Positions 8,913 through 16,400 of a stretch of 25,831 nucleotides of DNA are shown here, one piece after another. Positions within the stretch are counted from its first letter, which is position 1. The number at the start of each line of letters is the position of its first letter. A program made the translations under genes and the position numbers. The notes below the pieces were generated by a model. It made no database searches, was not told where the DNA came from, and saw only the letters and a list, made by a program, of their open reading frames with translations. Origin of the DNA: Asterionellopsis glacialis (Eukaryota; Bacillariophyta; Plagiogrammaphyceae; Rhaphoneidales; Asterionellopsidaceae); assembly GCA_014885115.2 (NCBI GenBank), contig WKLE02003289.1, positions 1 to 25,831 of the forward strand, read 5' to 3'.

Positions 8913-10356
8913 TTTTCAAGAGTTGGTGAATTTGAAATCCGATGAGCTAATTGTTAAGTCATTCATTCAATATTTATCTAAACAAGAGGTACAACCAGAG
9001 AAACCAAGTGGGTGAAAAAAACAAGATTTGTTGTTTTTTAAAACATAACAAGGCTCACAAAGACAATTCTGGAGATATTCCAGAGCAACTATATGACATC
9101 ATTTACAACAAAGCTTTGAAATTTTTCAAATCCATCTTTGATGGTGATGAAGAAGACTGGATCAAACAGAGTTTGAACTGCTCCGGTGTTTTTTTTTTGC
9201 TAAGCCTATTCCAAGCTTTTGCTGGTCGAGTAAATCTTTTTGAACAAGCACTTAATCTGTCTGCTTATAAACATTTGGACATGTTTGTTCAGATCTCCCA
9301 GAGACTTCAAATTGCTCAGCAATTCTACATTTGCAACAAATTTATTGAATTTTACAAGGAAGAACTTGATCTTAAAGATCCCACATAGAAAAATGACATC
9401 AAGTTGGAACTACAAGGTTGAAAAATTGTTGACAGATGATTAATATGAACATCGTTTCCAGGAAAAAATCGAAGAGGCTGAATATGATGGGTGTGTAAAT
9501 GGAGAATGTTACCTCCATTATGTTAATTATTCAAACTACAAAGATCCGATGATATTAGTCCAACATATGCAGCCATTTTCTCAGCTCTCCAAGAATTCTT
9601 TTGCTAGCAACCATTATTGTAAGATTGATAAAAAAATGGCTTTTACTTAGGAAAGAAGTTCTCTGCCCAAGAAGTTCTTGGCTATTTTCAAGAAACTCAA
9701 ACAGAATTCCAAGAAATTTGTAGAAAAATTGCACCAGTAAATCCTCTTCACTATCGGTGGAAACACCATTACCTTAGCAACAAAAAATTTGGGACATATC
9801 CAAGAAACCAAGTTATGGTGGTTTATGCCTCTGGAAAGACACTCTTTTAAATGATGCAATTGTAGGTGCTTACACAGCTGTGCTGAATAACCTTACATTT
9901 CAAAAAAGAAATGCTTTGTTTATTCCCCCAACAACAAGTTATGGGTAGGAGGATGATACTCCCAAACAAAATCTTAACTCATTGAGAGTTACAGCAAGTT
10001 ATACATGTGGTTGGAACTTTCTAATTTCCAAGGCTTTTTCATTAGGATGTCACATGGCATATTTCCCACTATGTCCAGCTGGAGAAATACATTAGATTGG
10101 TGTCAGTGTGAAAAGATCATCAAGTCTTGTTGGTTCTAAAGGAGAGACAAGAACAGAACAACATGTTTTTAAATATGATATTCATGATACCTTGGCAACC
10201 ACCAAAAAGCCATCTCTGACTAAAGCAAGAACAAATAACCTTGAAGCTTTCTTAAAAACCCTGTTTGGTGTATCTACTATAGAAAGAAAATCAAGATGGA
10301 ACAAACAGAGAAGTCATATGCAGGATGACACTAGTTCTTGTGGTTTTGCACTATGA
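8913..10356 (+). pseudogene. Decayed Ulp1/SENP-like (C48) cysteine protease gene
   Basis: Plus-strand coding in shifting frames over about 1.44 kb. The N-terminal part (FQELVNLKSDELIVKSFIQY at 8,913; then NKALKFFKSIFDGDEEDW) is unrecognised. The C-terminal 200 residues show the landmarks of Ulp1-type proteases in order: LWKDTLLNDAIVGAYTAVLN (W...LND near 9,835-9,880), FPLCPAGEIH with the catalytic His codon at 10,089-10,091, FKYD with the Asp at 10,177-10,179, and MQDDTSSCGFAL with Gln at 10,321 and Cys at 10,339-10,341. Q-x5-C is the exact spacing of the family. The expected Trp after the His is a TAG (10,092). The His-Asp gap (28 residues) is longer than in yeast Ulp1. Other stops include TAG after TSYG near 9,950. 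Such proteases cleave SUMO-like modifiers and are often carried by eukaryotic transposons. The gene is dead here but its active-site residues survive. Confidence 0.65.
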
Positions 10357-10599
10357 TGGCAGAAATATTGAAAAGAAGGTGAAAATATTGAAAATAGATT
10401 AAAGTTTGTTAGAGTGAATAAATTATGAGCTATTTTAGGTAGTTACTAAAAATACCCAACAATCCACCAATTCGTCTTCTTGATCCAATTGCAGTACGGG
10501 ATCCTATGATAGATCTACTTGGAGTTTGGATTCCAATGGAGTTCGGTTATAACAAGTGAACCAAAATCCCGGAGGCAGCCAATTGGAAGTTGCCGAGTT
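10357..10599 (+). other. Downstream stretch with a short plus-strand ORF remnant
   Basis: After the protease stop, a plus-strand frame at about 10,458-10,559 reads RLLDPIAVRDPMIDLLGVW and ends at TGA. It looks like real coding sequence because it is hydrophobic and free of low complexity, but is too short to identify. It could be a further piece of the protease gene or of a different element. The block GATCCTATGATAGATC near 10,499 is a loose inverted repeat. Confidence 0.3.
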
Positions 10600-10830
10600 G
10601 ACACGTCACTGTGTTCCGGTGTGATGCATCGTGTTCCTGATGTGGAGTAGAATTCAATATTCTTTGTTTGTAACATCAGCATTTGCATTAACACAGCACG
10701 TCACTGCACGTTTGCATCTGTCCACCTGATGACATCATCACGTCATCTCGTCTGTCCATGTGATGATGTCATTACGTCATCACGTCTGTCAGGTCCGTGA
10801 CATCATTGCATCACGGTCCGTCTGTACTAC
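10600..10830. promoter_or_regulatory. Cluster of ACGTCA (CRE-like) motifs
   Basis: Four ACGTCA hexamers lie at 10,603, 10,698, 10,740 and 10,774, with ACGTCT at 10,782 and several related CATCA/GATGTCAT half sites between. CCAATT is at 10,579. A dyad CCGTGA...TCACGG spans about 10,795-10,816. ACGTCA/TGACGT is the core bound by bZIP factors of the CREB/ATF type and is the motif reported for CO2/cAMP-responsive promoters in diatoms. The cluster ends about 80-120 nt upstream of the Lys/Pro-rich ORF, so it could be its promoter. The region is also locally richer in GC than its surroundings. Function is inferred from motif and position only. Confidence 0.45.
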
Positions 10831-11160
10831 TGTTGATTGACATATTGCGCAAGTCTTGTGACTTGCCTACTGCAGGTTTGCATCAGTGTATTATTATGGA
10901 AGAAAAGAAAAGAAGAATGGAGCATGGGAAAGATAGTGAATCTCAAGCTCCGGAGACTGGATATAGTACACAGGATTCTTAACTTGCAAGGATCATATTC
11001 TAAAGTTCTCTCTGACACTGGCAAAAAAGATGAAGTTACCGATATATACTTTGACACAACAGAGCATACAGCACCTGATTTGGAAATTTCCACAGATAAT
11101 CCAGAAGACCCACCAAAGCTCATTACTCAATCTCCAGAAAGCAATTCACCTGAGGCAAAG

Positions 11161-11241
11161 AAACCACCAGATTCAAAAAGTGAACACCCTATTCAAGAAA
11201 AACCACCAGATTTAAAAAAAGATGAACACCCTATTCAAAAC
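11161..11241 (+). repeat. Tandem 39/42-nt coding repeat
   Basis: Two adjacent copies: 11,161-11,199 and 11,200-11,241, both starting AAACCACCAGATT and ending CACCCTATTCAA.A. The length difference is a multiple of three, so the reading frame is kept. Confidence 0.8.
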
Positions 11242-11271
11242 TCTCCTCGTATCAAGAAAGAAAACCAACAG

Positions 11272-11445
11272 GACAATGATCAAGAGTCTGAATTAAATGA
11301 TCCCTTGGATGAAAAACCATCTCCTGACAAAAAATCTCAGAAAAAGAAATCTACTGATTAGGTTGATGACACTAAAGAAATCCCTGAAGACAATGATCAA
11401 GAGTCTAAAAAGAAAAAGAAATCTTAGAAAAAGAAATCTACTGAT
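11272..11445 (+). repeat. Diverged coding duplication within the Lys-rich ORF
   Basis: GACAATGATCAAGAGTCT occurs at 11,272 and 11,389 (117 nt apart, in frame), and AGAAAAAGAAATCTACTGAT at 11,339 and 11,426 (87 nt apart, in frame). The differing spacing means the two blocks were separated by different amounts of low-complexity insertion. Confidence 0.75.
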
Positions 11446-11799
11446 CAGGTTTCTAAAAAGGTTGATGTCCCTGATGAATACAGAGATGATTATCCTAAGA
11501 AACAACCCTGTATACCCTGAGAGTACTCCAATTCATATGCAAAAGCGTTTGTGCTCAGAATACCCAAATGAAGAGGGTAGAAAGGTTGGAAAATGGCTGA
11601 GTGATCATGATATGAAGAAGAAGCGCAAATTGGAAAGAGAATTGTTGCGGCTTACCAAAAAAACTCAAAACACTACAAGAGTTAACAAAAGAAAAAGAGA
11701 GAACATCTTATGAAAGAAGCTCTAGAAATATGCAAACAAAAAGTAGCTTGGAATAGATGTACACCAACTGAGGCCCATTTTGAACAAAAACATAAGGAT

Positions 11800-12188
11800 T
11801 CAGATGCCCACAGACTCAAAGACACAGGTAAAGCTATTATCAACCGACCTGTAGTTGCTATTACTTATAAAAGAAATGGAAGCAAAACCTGTGAGATTAC
11901 ATAAACTTGTTAGAATGGCTTTCTGCATTTTCTCTCCTGTGCTTAGTTGCTTCGAATGTTTTGTGGTTTTCCCTGGGTGCCATACATCCATGCATATAAT
12001 GTCGAATGGTTCATCCATGCTCAATGGTGATAATATTTGCTGTTGTTTGTGACTGGTGACGTTAGCTACTCTACAATGTGCACAATTGATAACCAATTGT
12101 CGGATGTCCACTGTCATACCTGGCCAAAAGTATCGGGCTGCAATTCGGAAATGTGTCTTGTATAGGCCTGAATGGTCACATTGTCAAC
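11800..12188 (-). pseudogene. Integrase N-terminal half of the large-retroelement family
   Basis: Read downward on the minus strand: DHSGLYKTHFRIAARYFWPG (zinc-binding His pair, H-x6-H), then VINCAHCRVAN (C-x2-C), then DEPFDIICMDVWHPG with the first catalytic Asp in MDVW, then LTGFASISFI. This is the HHCC domain plus the start of the D,D,E core of a Ty3/gypsy-type integrase. It stops near 11,800, before the second Asp. The end segment matches 14,735-14,790 of the large retroelement at the DNA level (ATTACTTATA.AA....AATGGAAGCAAAACCTGTGAGAT). It directly abuts a Plavaka-like fragment at about 12,188. Confidence 0.75.
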
Positions 12189-12189
12189 A

Positions 12190-12565
12190 GGCCTTTTGAC
12201 ATATCCTAAAGGTCTCCAAGCATGGGATTGATTACGAGTCTCTCTATTAAAGATTGATAAAGAGAACATAACAGGTTCTAATTAGGCATTTGTAAAGTTA
12301 CCTAGATTAGTACCATCAATGTACATCACAATGCCAACAAAAACATCCTTCGGCCCAGTGAAGGTTTATTTAATGGAATTGTGACAAACAGTACCTGTAT
12401 GCAATTCATCCACTTCAAGGGTTGCAACGTGGGATAGCCAGGTTCTCCATACATGGAGTTGTAATCATAGTTGTCCATGATTGGTGGGTAGTTAAGTGAG
12501 CTGTTGCCAGTGTACTGCTTAGCAACAATGGGTCTGTCAGTGACCCGTCTGCCGTCACATTAAGT
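12190..12565 (-). pseudogene. Middle fragment of a Plavaka-like transposon ORF
   Basis: The minus strand reads GLNVTADGSLTDP, DNYDYNSMYGEPGYPT, LEVDELHTGTVCHNSIK, then VFVGIVMYIDGTNLGNF and LEPVMFSLSIFNRETRN, then SHAWRPLGYV. The D-G-T motif, E-P-V, x-x-I-F-N-R-x-T-R and W-x-x-L-G-Y in this order are what I know from Plavaka-like and related transposon proteins in fungi and diatoms. DGT falls where the first acidic catalytic residue is expected. There are two in-frame TAA stops and one frameshift. The first ~135 bp duplicate 20,800-20,935. It follows the N-terminal fragment at 20,797-21,736 with the large retroelement lying between. Assignment to Plavaka is from motif memory. Confidence 0.6.
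12425..12565 (-). repeat. Direct repeat flanking the large retroelement (left copy)
   Basis: About 135 bp matching 20,798-20,938 in the same orientation, sharing GGTTCTCCATACATGGAGTTGTAATC-type blocks in short runs. The main difference is an extra 14 bp here near 12,515-12,530. I estimate about 85 percent identity by eye. Both encode the peptide DNYDYNSMYGE.GYP. Confidence 0.8.
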
Positions 12566-13054
12566 CCCTCTTTCTTTTCTTTTCCGGCTTCTTGTTCAAT
12601 TTATTTGCCTTTGCTCTACCTCTTTTAAAGAGGAATGCTCCGTCTATTTGCCCAAAAAAAAATCTTTTCGAAAGCTGGTTCCAGGTCGACTCTGTGTAAA
12701 AATAACAAACTCTGCCTCGTTTTTTGACCTGTTTTCGCACCCTTGGGTCGAGACCTAACGCTACCTATGCCTGTCCAAAAAATAAAAAACAACATCTATG
12801 TTTCCACAGCTATCTCATGGGTTACATATCTATATCGGGTCACATTACGGGTCTGTGGCCGCAGAGGGTAATGGAGGGATATAGGAGCCAGTCCATGAGC
12901 AAGGGTTTGAGATAAATCTTGTTCTTACGATTACGGCCTCTGGGGACAGTTAACAACCCTCCAGGAGCGTGAAACGACTGAATCAACATTGTCCTAGACT
13001 CCTGGATTTGACAGCTATTCGACTTCTAGAAATAAAGGGAACAAGGTGACAGAT
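12566..13054 (-). repeat. Probable 3' LTR of the large retroelement
   Basis: Non-coding, GC-richer block between the last coding trace of the large element and the Plavaka-like fragment. On the minus strand it contains a possible AATAAA signal (near 12,598-12,606), a perfect inverted repeat CCTCTTTTAAAGAGG (12,619-12,633) and a GTCGAGACC-type motif. No second copy remains at the 5' end to fix its borders, because gag there is fused to Plavaka-like sequence at about 20,800. The call rests on position. A short minus-strand open frame (12,555-12,740) is probably spurious. Confidence 0.35.
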
Positions 13055-13254
13055 GGAAGTAAAGGTGTGGAGAAATATAGATCCTCTAGATAAGGATCTA
13101 TCTACTCCTTTGAGATACATGAATGTTTGAAGATAACATAATAAGGATCTGTTTGCCTTCTTCATAAAGGGACTCTGGTATTTATATCGTCAGTGTCCAC
13201 GTTTTCGATTTATGAAAGATTTAATAAGGTAGTCTATCTGTTTTCTCCTATACG
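13055..13254 (-). repeat. Polyprotein end and LTR start of the large retroelement (copy B)
   Basis: It matches copy A at 5,345-5,545 in the same orientation. The minus strand reads IENVDTDDINTRVPL before a stop. Past the stop, both copies keep a hairpin: here ATAGATCCT / AGGATCTAT around a 7-nt loop (13,077-13,101). The conserved block beyond the stop codon is probably the beginning of the LTR. Confidence 0.6.
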
Positions 13255-14085
13255 ATGTTGTTCTGCGTCAATTGTTTTGAACTCGAATGGGCCTACTATT
13301 CCGTCTTCTGCAAGGTTCATTTCCAATTGATACCATCCTCATGTGTACGGTCTCTTTTCTAATATATCCTGTATTGCTCCAAAGTTGCCATCTGGTTTCA
13401 GTTCTCAAATTAATGGCCAATATCTGCAGTGTTTCATTAATCTCTTTTTTGAATCTATGTTGTTGCATTTGTAATATCGTACATGATAAATTCCTTTCCT
13501 TTTAGCTAATTGGTGATTGGTCTCATCCCAGTCTACTTGAATCAAATACCATTCTGCCTTGGCGCACTGTTTGTCTTGTCATTTAATAAAGAATAATTTG
13601 TTGGTTGACTCGTTGATTTCCTTGTGTAATTCCTTGGTGTACGTCTTTGCTGTTTTAGTGTGTTTGGCTCTTTCTTCAGATGTATTAGTGTCTTGTTGAG
13701 CAACTTTGTGTTTTTGTTTCTTTCTATGGCTTCGTCTTCTTGTGGTTGGGGTGGGTTTGTCTTGTTCCTGATTGTTTTCATCTGTTTCTGGTTCATCTTC
13801 TGATTCCGAGGAGATCACTTCTTCTTGCCATAGATTGGCTACTTTCTCATATGCAAATGCTTCCTCTTTGTTTGCCTTGGTGTATCGGCCGAAGTCAAAT
13901 ATACCTAAACTTTTCTCAAGGGGGTTGTTTGCTAATGGAAGTTGTTGTTCTAATAATTGAGTACCACTTGTGTTGACTCGTTTGTGAACTACGAGTGACA
14001 AAGGTAACTTGTTGAGTCTCCAGGCGGATTCCTTTTGGAGATTGCCGGGACGTTGCATGATGGACTGTATTGCTGGAATCTTCTG
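13255..14085 (-). pseudogene. C-terminal tail of the element 2 polyprotein
   Basis: Minus-strand frame from 14,058 reads SAWRLNKLPLSLVVHKRVN, GIFDFGRYTKANKEEAFAYE and VANLWQEEVISSESEDEPET, then a basic, Thr/Lys-rich stretch. After a stop near 13,580 it continues in shifting frames as AEWYLIQVDWDETNHQLAKR, KGIYHVRYY and CRYWPLI. It ends with WYQLEMNLAEDGIVGPF (in the copy at 22 kb) or its diverged equivalent here. The part W-Y-L-I-Q-V-D..E through the final GPF.F block is a conserved end module in this retroelement type as I recall it. Its role is unknown; a target-site or chromatin-tethering role is only a guess. Confidence 0.7.
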
Positions 14086-14240
14086 AACTACATATGAGTT
14101 CTGGCATTCCGGTCTAATGACTTGGTATGGTCCTTTAGCTCTTCATGTTAGCTTTCCTGGTTGGCCTTCTTTTGCTGCCACTTGTTTTCTGACAATGACT
14201 AAGTCTCCCGGTTGAAACTTTTGATGTTTTTGTGTTTAGT
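14086..14240 (-). pseudogene. Integrase C-terminal GPY/F-type module
   Basis: Minus strand from about 14,215: KFQPGDLVIVRKQVAAKEGQ, then PGKLT, a TGA at 14,143-14,145, then RAKGPYQVI. The GD-L-V-x-V-R...K-L...-x-G-P-Y-x-V-I pattern is the GPY/F module found after the catalytic core of gypsy-type integrases, thought to help multimerisation and DNA binding. The TGA stands where a Trp is expected. It continues into the polyprotein tail (NSYVVQKIPAIQ). Confidence 0.75.
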
Positions 14241-14800
14241 TAGCCATTTCTTGATGCCTTGCTCTTCTTTTGTCATTGATGACTTGGACTAGTTTCTTTT
14301 GCTGAACATTGTTTTGACATGTGGTAAAGCATCTTCGCCTTCTTGAGGGATTCTTTAGGTTTCTCCTTCTAGATGCATGTCCAAGGGAAATTTGAAGGTC
14401 CTTGCTTTGGCTGCAAAAGATCGGATTACATCTAGTCCCTTGATAGGGGAGGCATTCCATGCGTATGTGGCAAACAGTGCTCCCTTCTTCCATTGGTCGT
14501 ATGATAGTGTATCTGCCATGGTGATCTTTTCCACCTTATTGAGATATCGATGAAAAATCTCTGCTAGTACTGTGTTGTGATCTTCTGGAGCTGCCGGGTA
14601 ATGTGTTATATGCAGCGCTTTGCAAGTTGCTATGAGCGTTCCTGCAAATTTGCTGCCTTTGTCGATGACTATTGTTTTCGGTAATCCATTGGGAATGATG
14701 AAGTTCTTGAATGCTGCCTGTGTTACTGTTTTGGAGTCTATATTACTTATAGAAAGCAATGGAAGCAAAACCTGTGAGATGTCATTAATGTGCTTAAGAT
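14241..14800 (-). pseudogene. Integrase catalytic core, element 2 (first third missing)
   Basis: Minus-strand frame 14,969-14,355. From about 14,790 a frameshifted TGFAS-type strand leads into SKTVTQAAFKNFIIPNGLPK, then TIVIDKGSKFAG with the second catalytic Asp (near 14,665), then HYPAAPEDHNTVLAEIFHRY with the catalytic Glu. I count 33 residues between them, close to the usual 35. Further on come YDQWKKGALFATYAWNASP and VIRSFAAKARTFKFPLDM. The HHCC domain and first catalytic Asp are not present upstream in this copy; matching sequence is at 11,800-12,188. The frameshift near 14,745 also prevents activity. Confidence 0.8.
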
Positions 14801-15900
14801 TGCTTGCCAAGTTTGTTTTGGTGTCGTTTGTGTGAGTCTGTCGTATGTGTTGCTTCATTGTTGTGTATCCTTGGAAATCTTCTGTGGTGTCATTGGGATT
14901 CCCATCGCTGTTAATAGCTCGTGAGCGTCCAATGCCGTAACTAAATTCATCTTGCCATGCTGTATTCATGGTGCCGGATGCTTTATGTTGTACAGAATGG
15001 CTGTCATCACTTGTTTATCCTGGAGATTCTGATTCACCTTCATGAGTGCCTTTGGTTGTGCTAGGTATGTGTGTCCTTGTGGGTGTGAATATGTTTTGAC
15101 CCATTCTTGTTGTGCTTTGGAATCTTGATAGTGGCCGTTGTTTTGGTCTAAGAGACCCTCTATTGGCGTGAAGCGTTTGTCTTGATCGAGTTCAGCTTGT
15201 TTGAAATGCTTGAGTATCTTCCTTGGCACCATTATTGTGACATGTGTGGTCGCTTTGACAGCTCCGCCTTGTTTTGTATTTTCTATTGTTGTCGTGTGAA
15301 TTTCCCAACGCTCTTCTGGAGGTAAATTTTCTGGTACTTCAGTGTCATTGAGTTGTGGTTGCGGGATAGCTTGTGGGTCTTGGTTTGTGGCGGTTATGAT
15401 GATGGCTGTACATGCTCGTCTTTGTGCCTTTGGTATTATCTCCTGCAAAACTTGTGTTGTTACTTTGGGATGCCATTCTTTAATAACCTATTCTGGTCTG
15501 GTGTCGTGTATTTCCTGGTTCTTTTCTTTTTTACTGAGTCTTGTGAGGAAAGTTCGTATGTCCGGAATATCCCATTGTTCTTGAAAATAGGTGTCGTCTT
15601 CTGTTTGTGATGTAAGCATGAGTGTGATTCCTATATCTTGTGCAGCTTCTACCGTCGGTGTGATGCCTGAGTTGACGATCCAAACTGTCCGTGCCTTGTT
15701 GATTACTTCTGCCATCATGGTTCTTTGAGTGGTGATGGGGCCAACTACTTGAGGTTGTTGGAAGGTTCTTGGAAAAGGTCTTGGTTGTTTCTGATTAGGG
15801 GTCATCTTGTCCTTTGTAGTGATGGCTAAATGCTTTTTTGGCTCTTGTCGGTTTGGTAACTCTTTATCTGTGTTTGTTCCTGATGCTTTTTCTTTTTCTC
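14801..15900 (-). pseudogene. Linker between RNase H and integrase, element 2
   Basis: Two long minus-strand frames (15,805-15,488 and 15,448-14,966) separated by one stop, plus the N-terminal 55 codons of 14,969-14,355. Visible features are KARTVWIVNSGITPTVEAAQ, a Glu/Pro/Thr-rich stretch, and MVPRKILKHFKQAELDQDKR near 15,210. No conserved catalytic motif or Cys/His zinc pattern could be found, although integrase zinc-binding residues would be expected near the end. A long divergent linker at this place is normal in the family as I remember it. This region may also contain a substitution that removed the HHCC domain. Confidence 0.55.
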
Positions 15901-16400
15901 TCCATTGTTGTGTCCATGTAACATTCGTGCGGGAAGATGTACTATTGTGAAGTCAAATCGTAGCAATTCTAATTTCCATCATTGAATTGTGCGTGTAGCT
16001 TCATAGTCTGTTTCAAAGAACTTTAATAGTCCGCTGCAATCCGTTATCCACGTGAATTTACTACCTAGTAAGTATCGCTTAAACTTGAGGAATGCTGATC
16101 GACCTGTGGCCGCTTCTCCTATGAATGAATGTTGTGATGATTTTTCCTTTTGATGTTGAGATATGAATGCAATCGGTCTTAGTCGTAATCCTTCTAATCC
16201 TTTGTTGAACTCGCACTTCCCTCCTAATATTTCTCTATGTACTGCTTCTTTCTCCTTCTTGCTGCATCCTGCTTGTAGTAATACGGCTCCTTGCGCATCA
16301 CAACTCCAATCTGTTTTTAAATAGAATCTTCTGTTGGGGTCGGGTCTCTTAATCACTGGGTGATCTGATATTTCTTGTTTTAGTGTTTGCATTAACTTTG
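15901..16400 (-). pseudogene. RNase H domain, element 2
   Basis: Minus-strand frame 16,392-15,979. FYLKTDWSCDAQGAVLLQ has the first catalytic Asp in TDWS, SFIGEAATGRSAFLKFKRYL has the Glu, and FTWITDCSGLLKFF has the next Asp; all three acidic residues are intact. After a stop at 15,979 the tail continues as WKLELLRFDFTIVHLPARM, the typical strand and HxPAR.M segment after gypsy RNase H. In the active element this domain would degrade the RNA template and remove primers. Confidence 0.85.

Larger units (their letters stand above)
10895..11713 (+). pseudogene. Lys/Pro-rich low-complexity ORF with internal repeats, broken
   Basis: The most plausible start is the ATG at 10,895 (MEEKKRRMEHGKDSESQAPE). 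The upstream ATG at 10,837 opens a less hydrophilic frame. A frameshift near 10,980 passes into the frame reading GKKDEVTDIYFDTTEHTAPD and then a charged, Pro-rich region with two copies of a 13-14 residue unit (KPPDSKSEHPIQE / KPPDLKKDEHPIQN). In-frame TAGs stand at 11,359 and 11,425. A further shift near 11,515 gives a basic C-terminus (KKRKLERELLRLTKK). The composition suggests a disordered, possibly nuclear protein. I recognise no domain. It lies downstream of the ACGTCA cluster and ends just before an oppositely oriented integrase fragment. Confidence 0.4.

Noticed and set aside
11293..11505. Minus-strand Phe/Arg-rich ORF
   Set aside because: Antisense of the Lys-rich repeat ORF. Composition is a by-product of A-rich coding on the plus strand.
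12555..12740. Small basic minus-strand protein ending in a Lys/Arg-rich tail
   Set aside because: It sits in the probable LTR, starts without context and overlaps the Plavaka junction. I found no second copy or domain to support it.
15342..15610. Plus-strand ORFs with membrane-like hydrophobic runs
   Set aside because: They are antisense to the element 2 linker. T-rich antisense of a Lys/Gln/Thr-rich frame gives false hydrophobic peptides.
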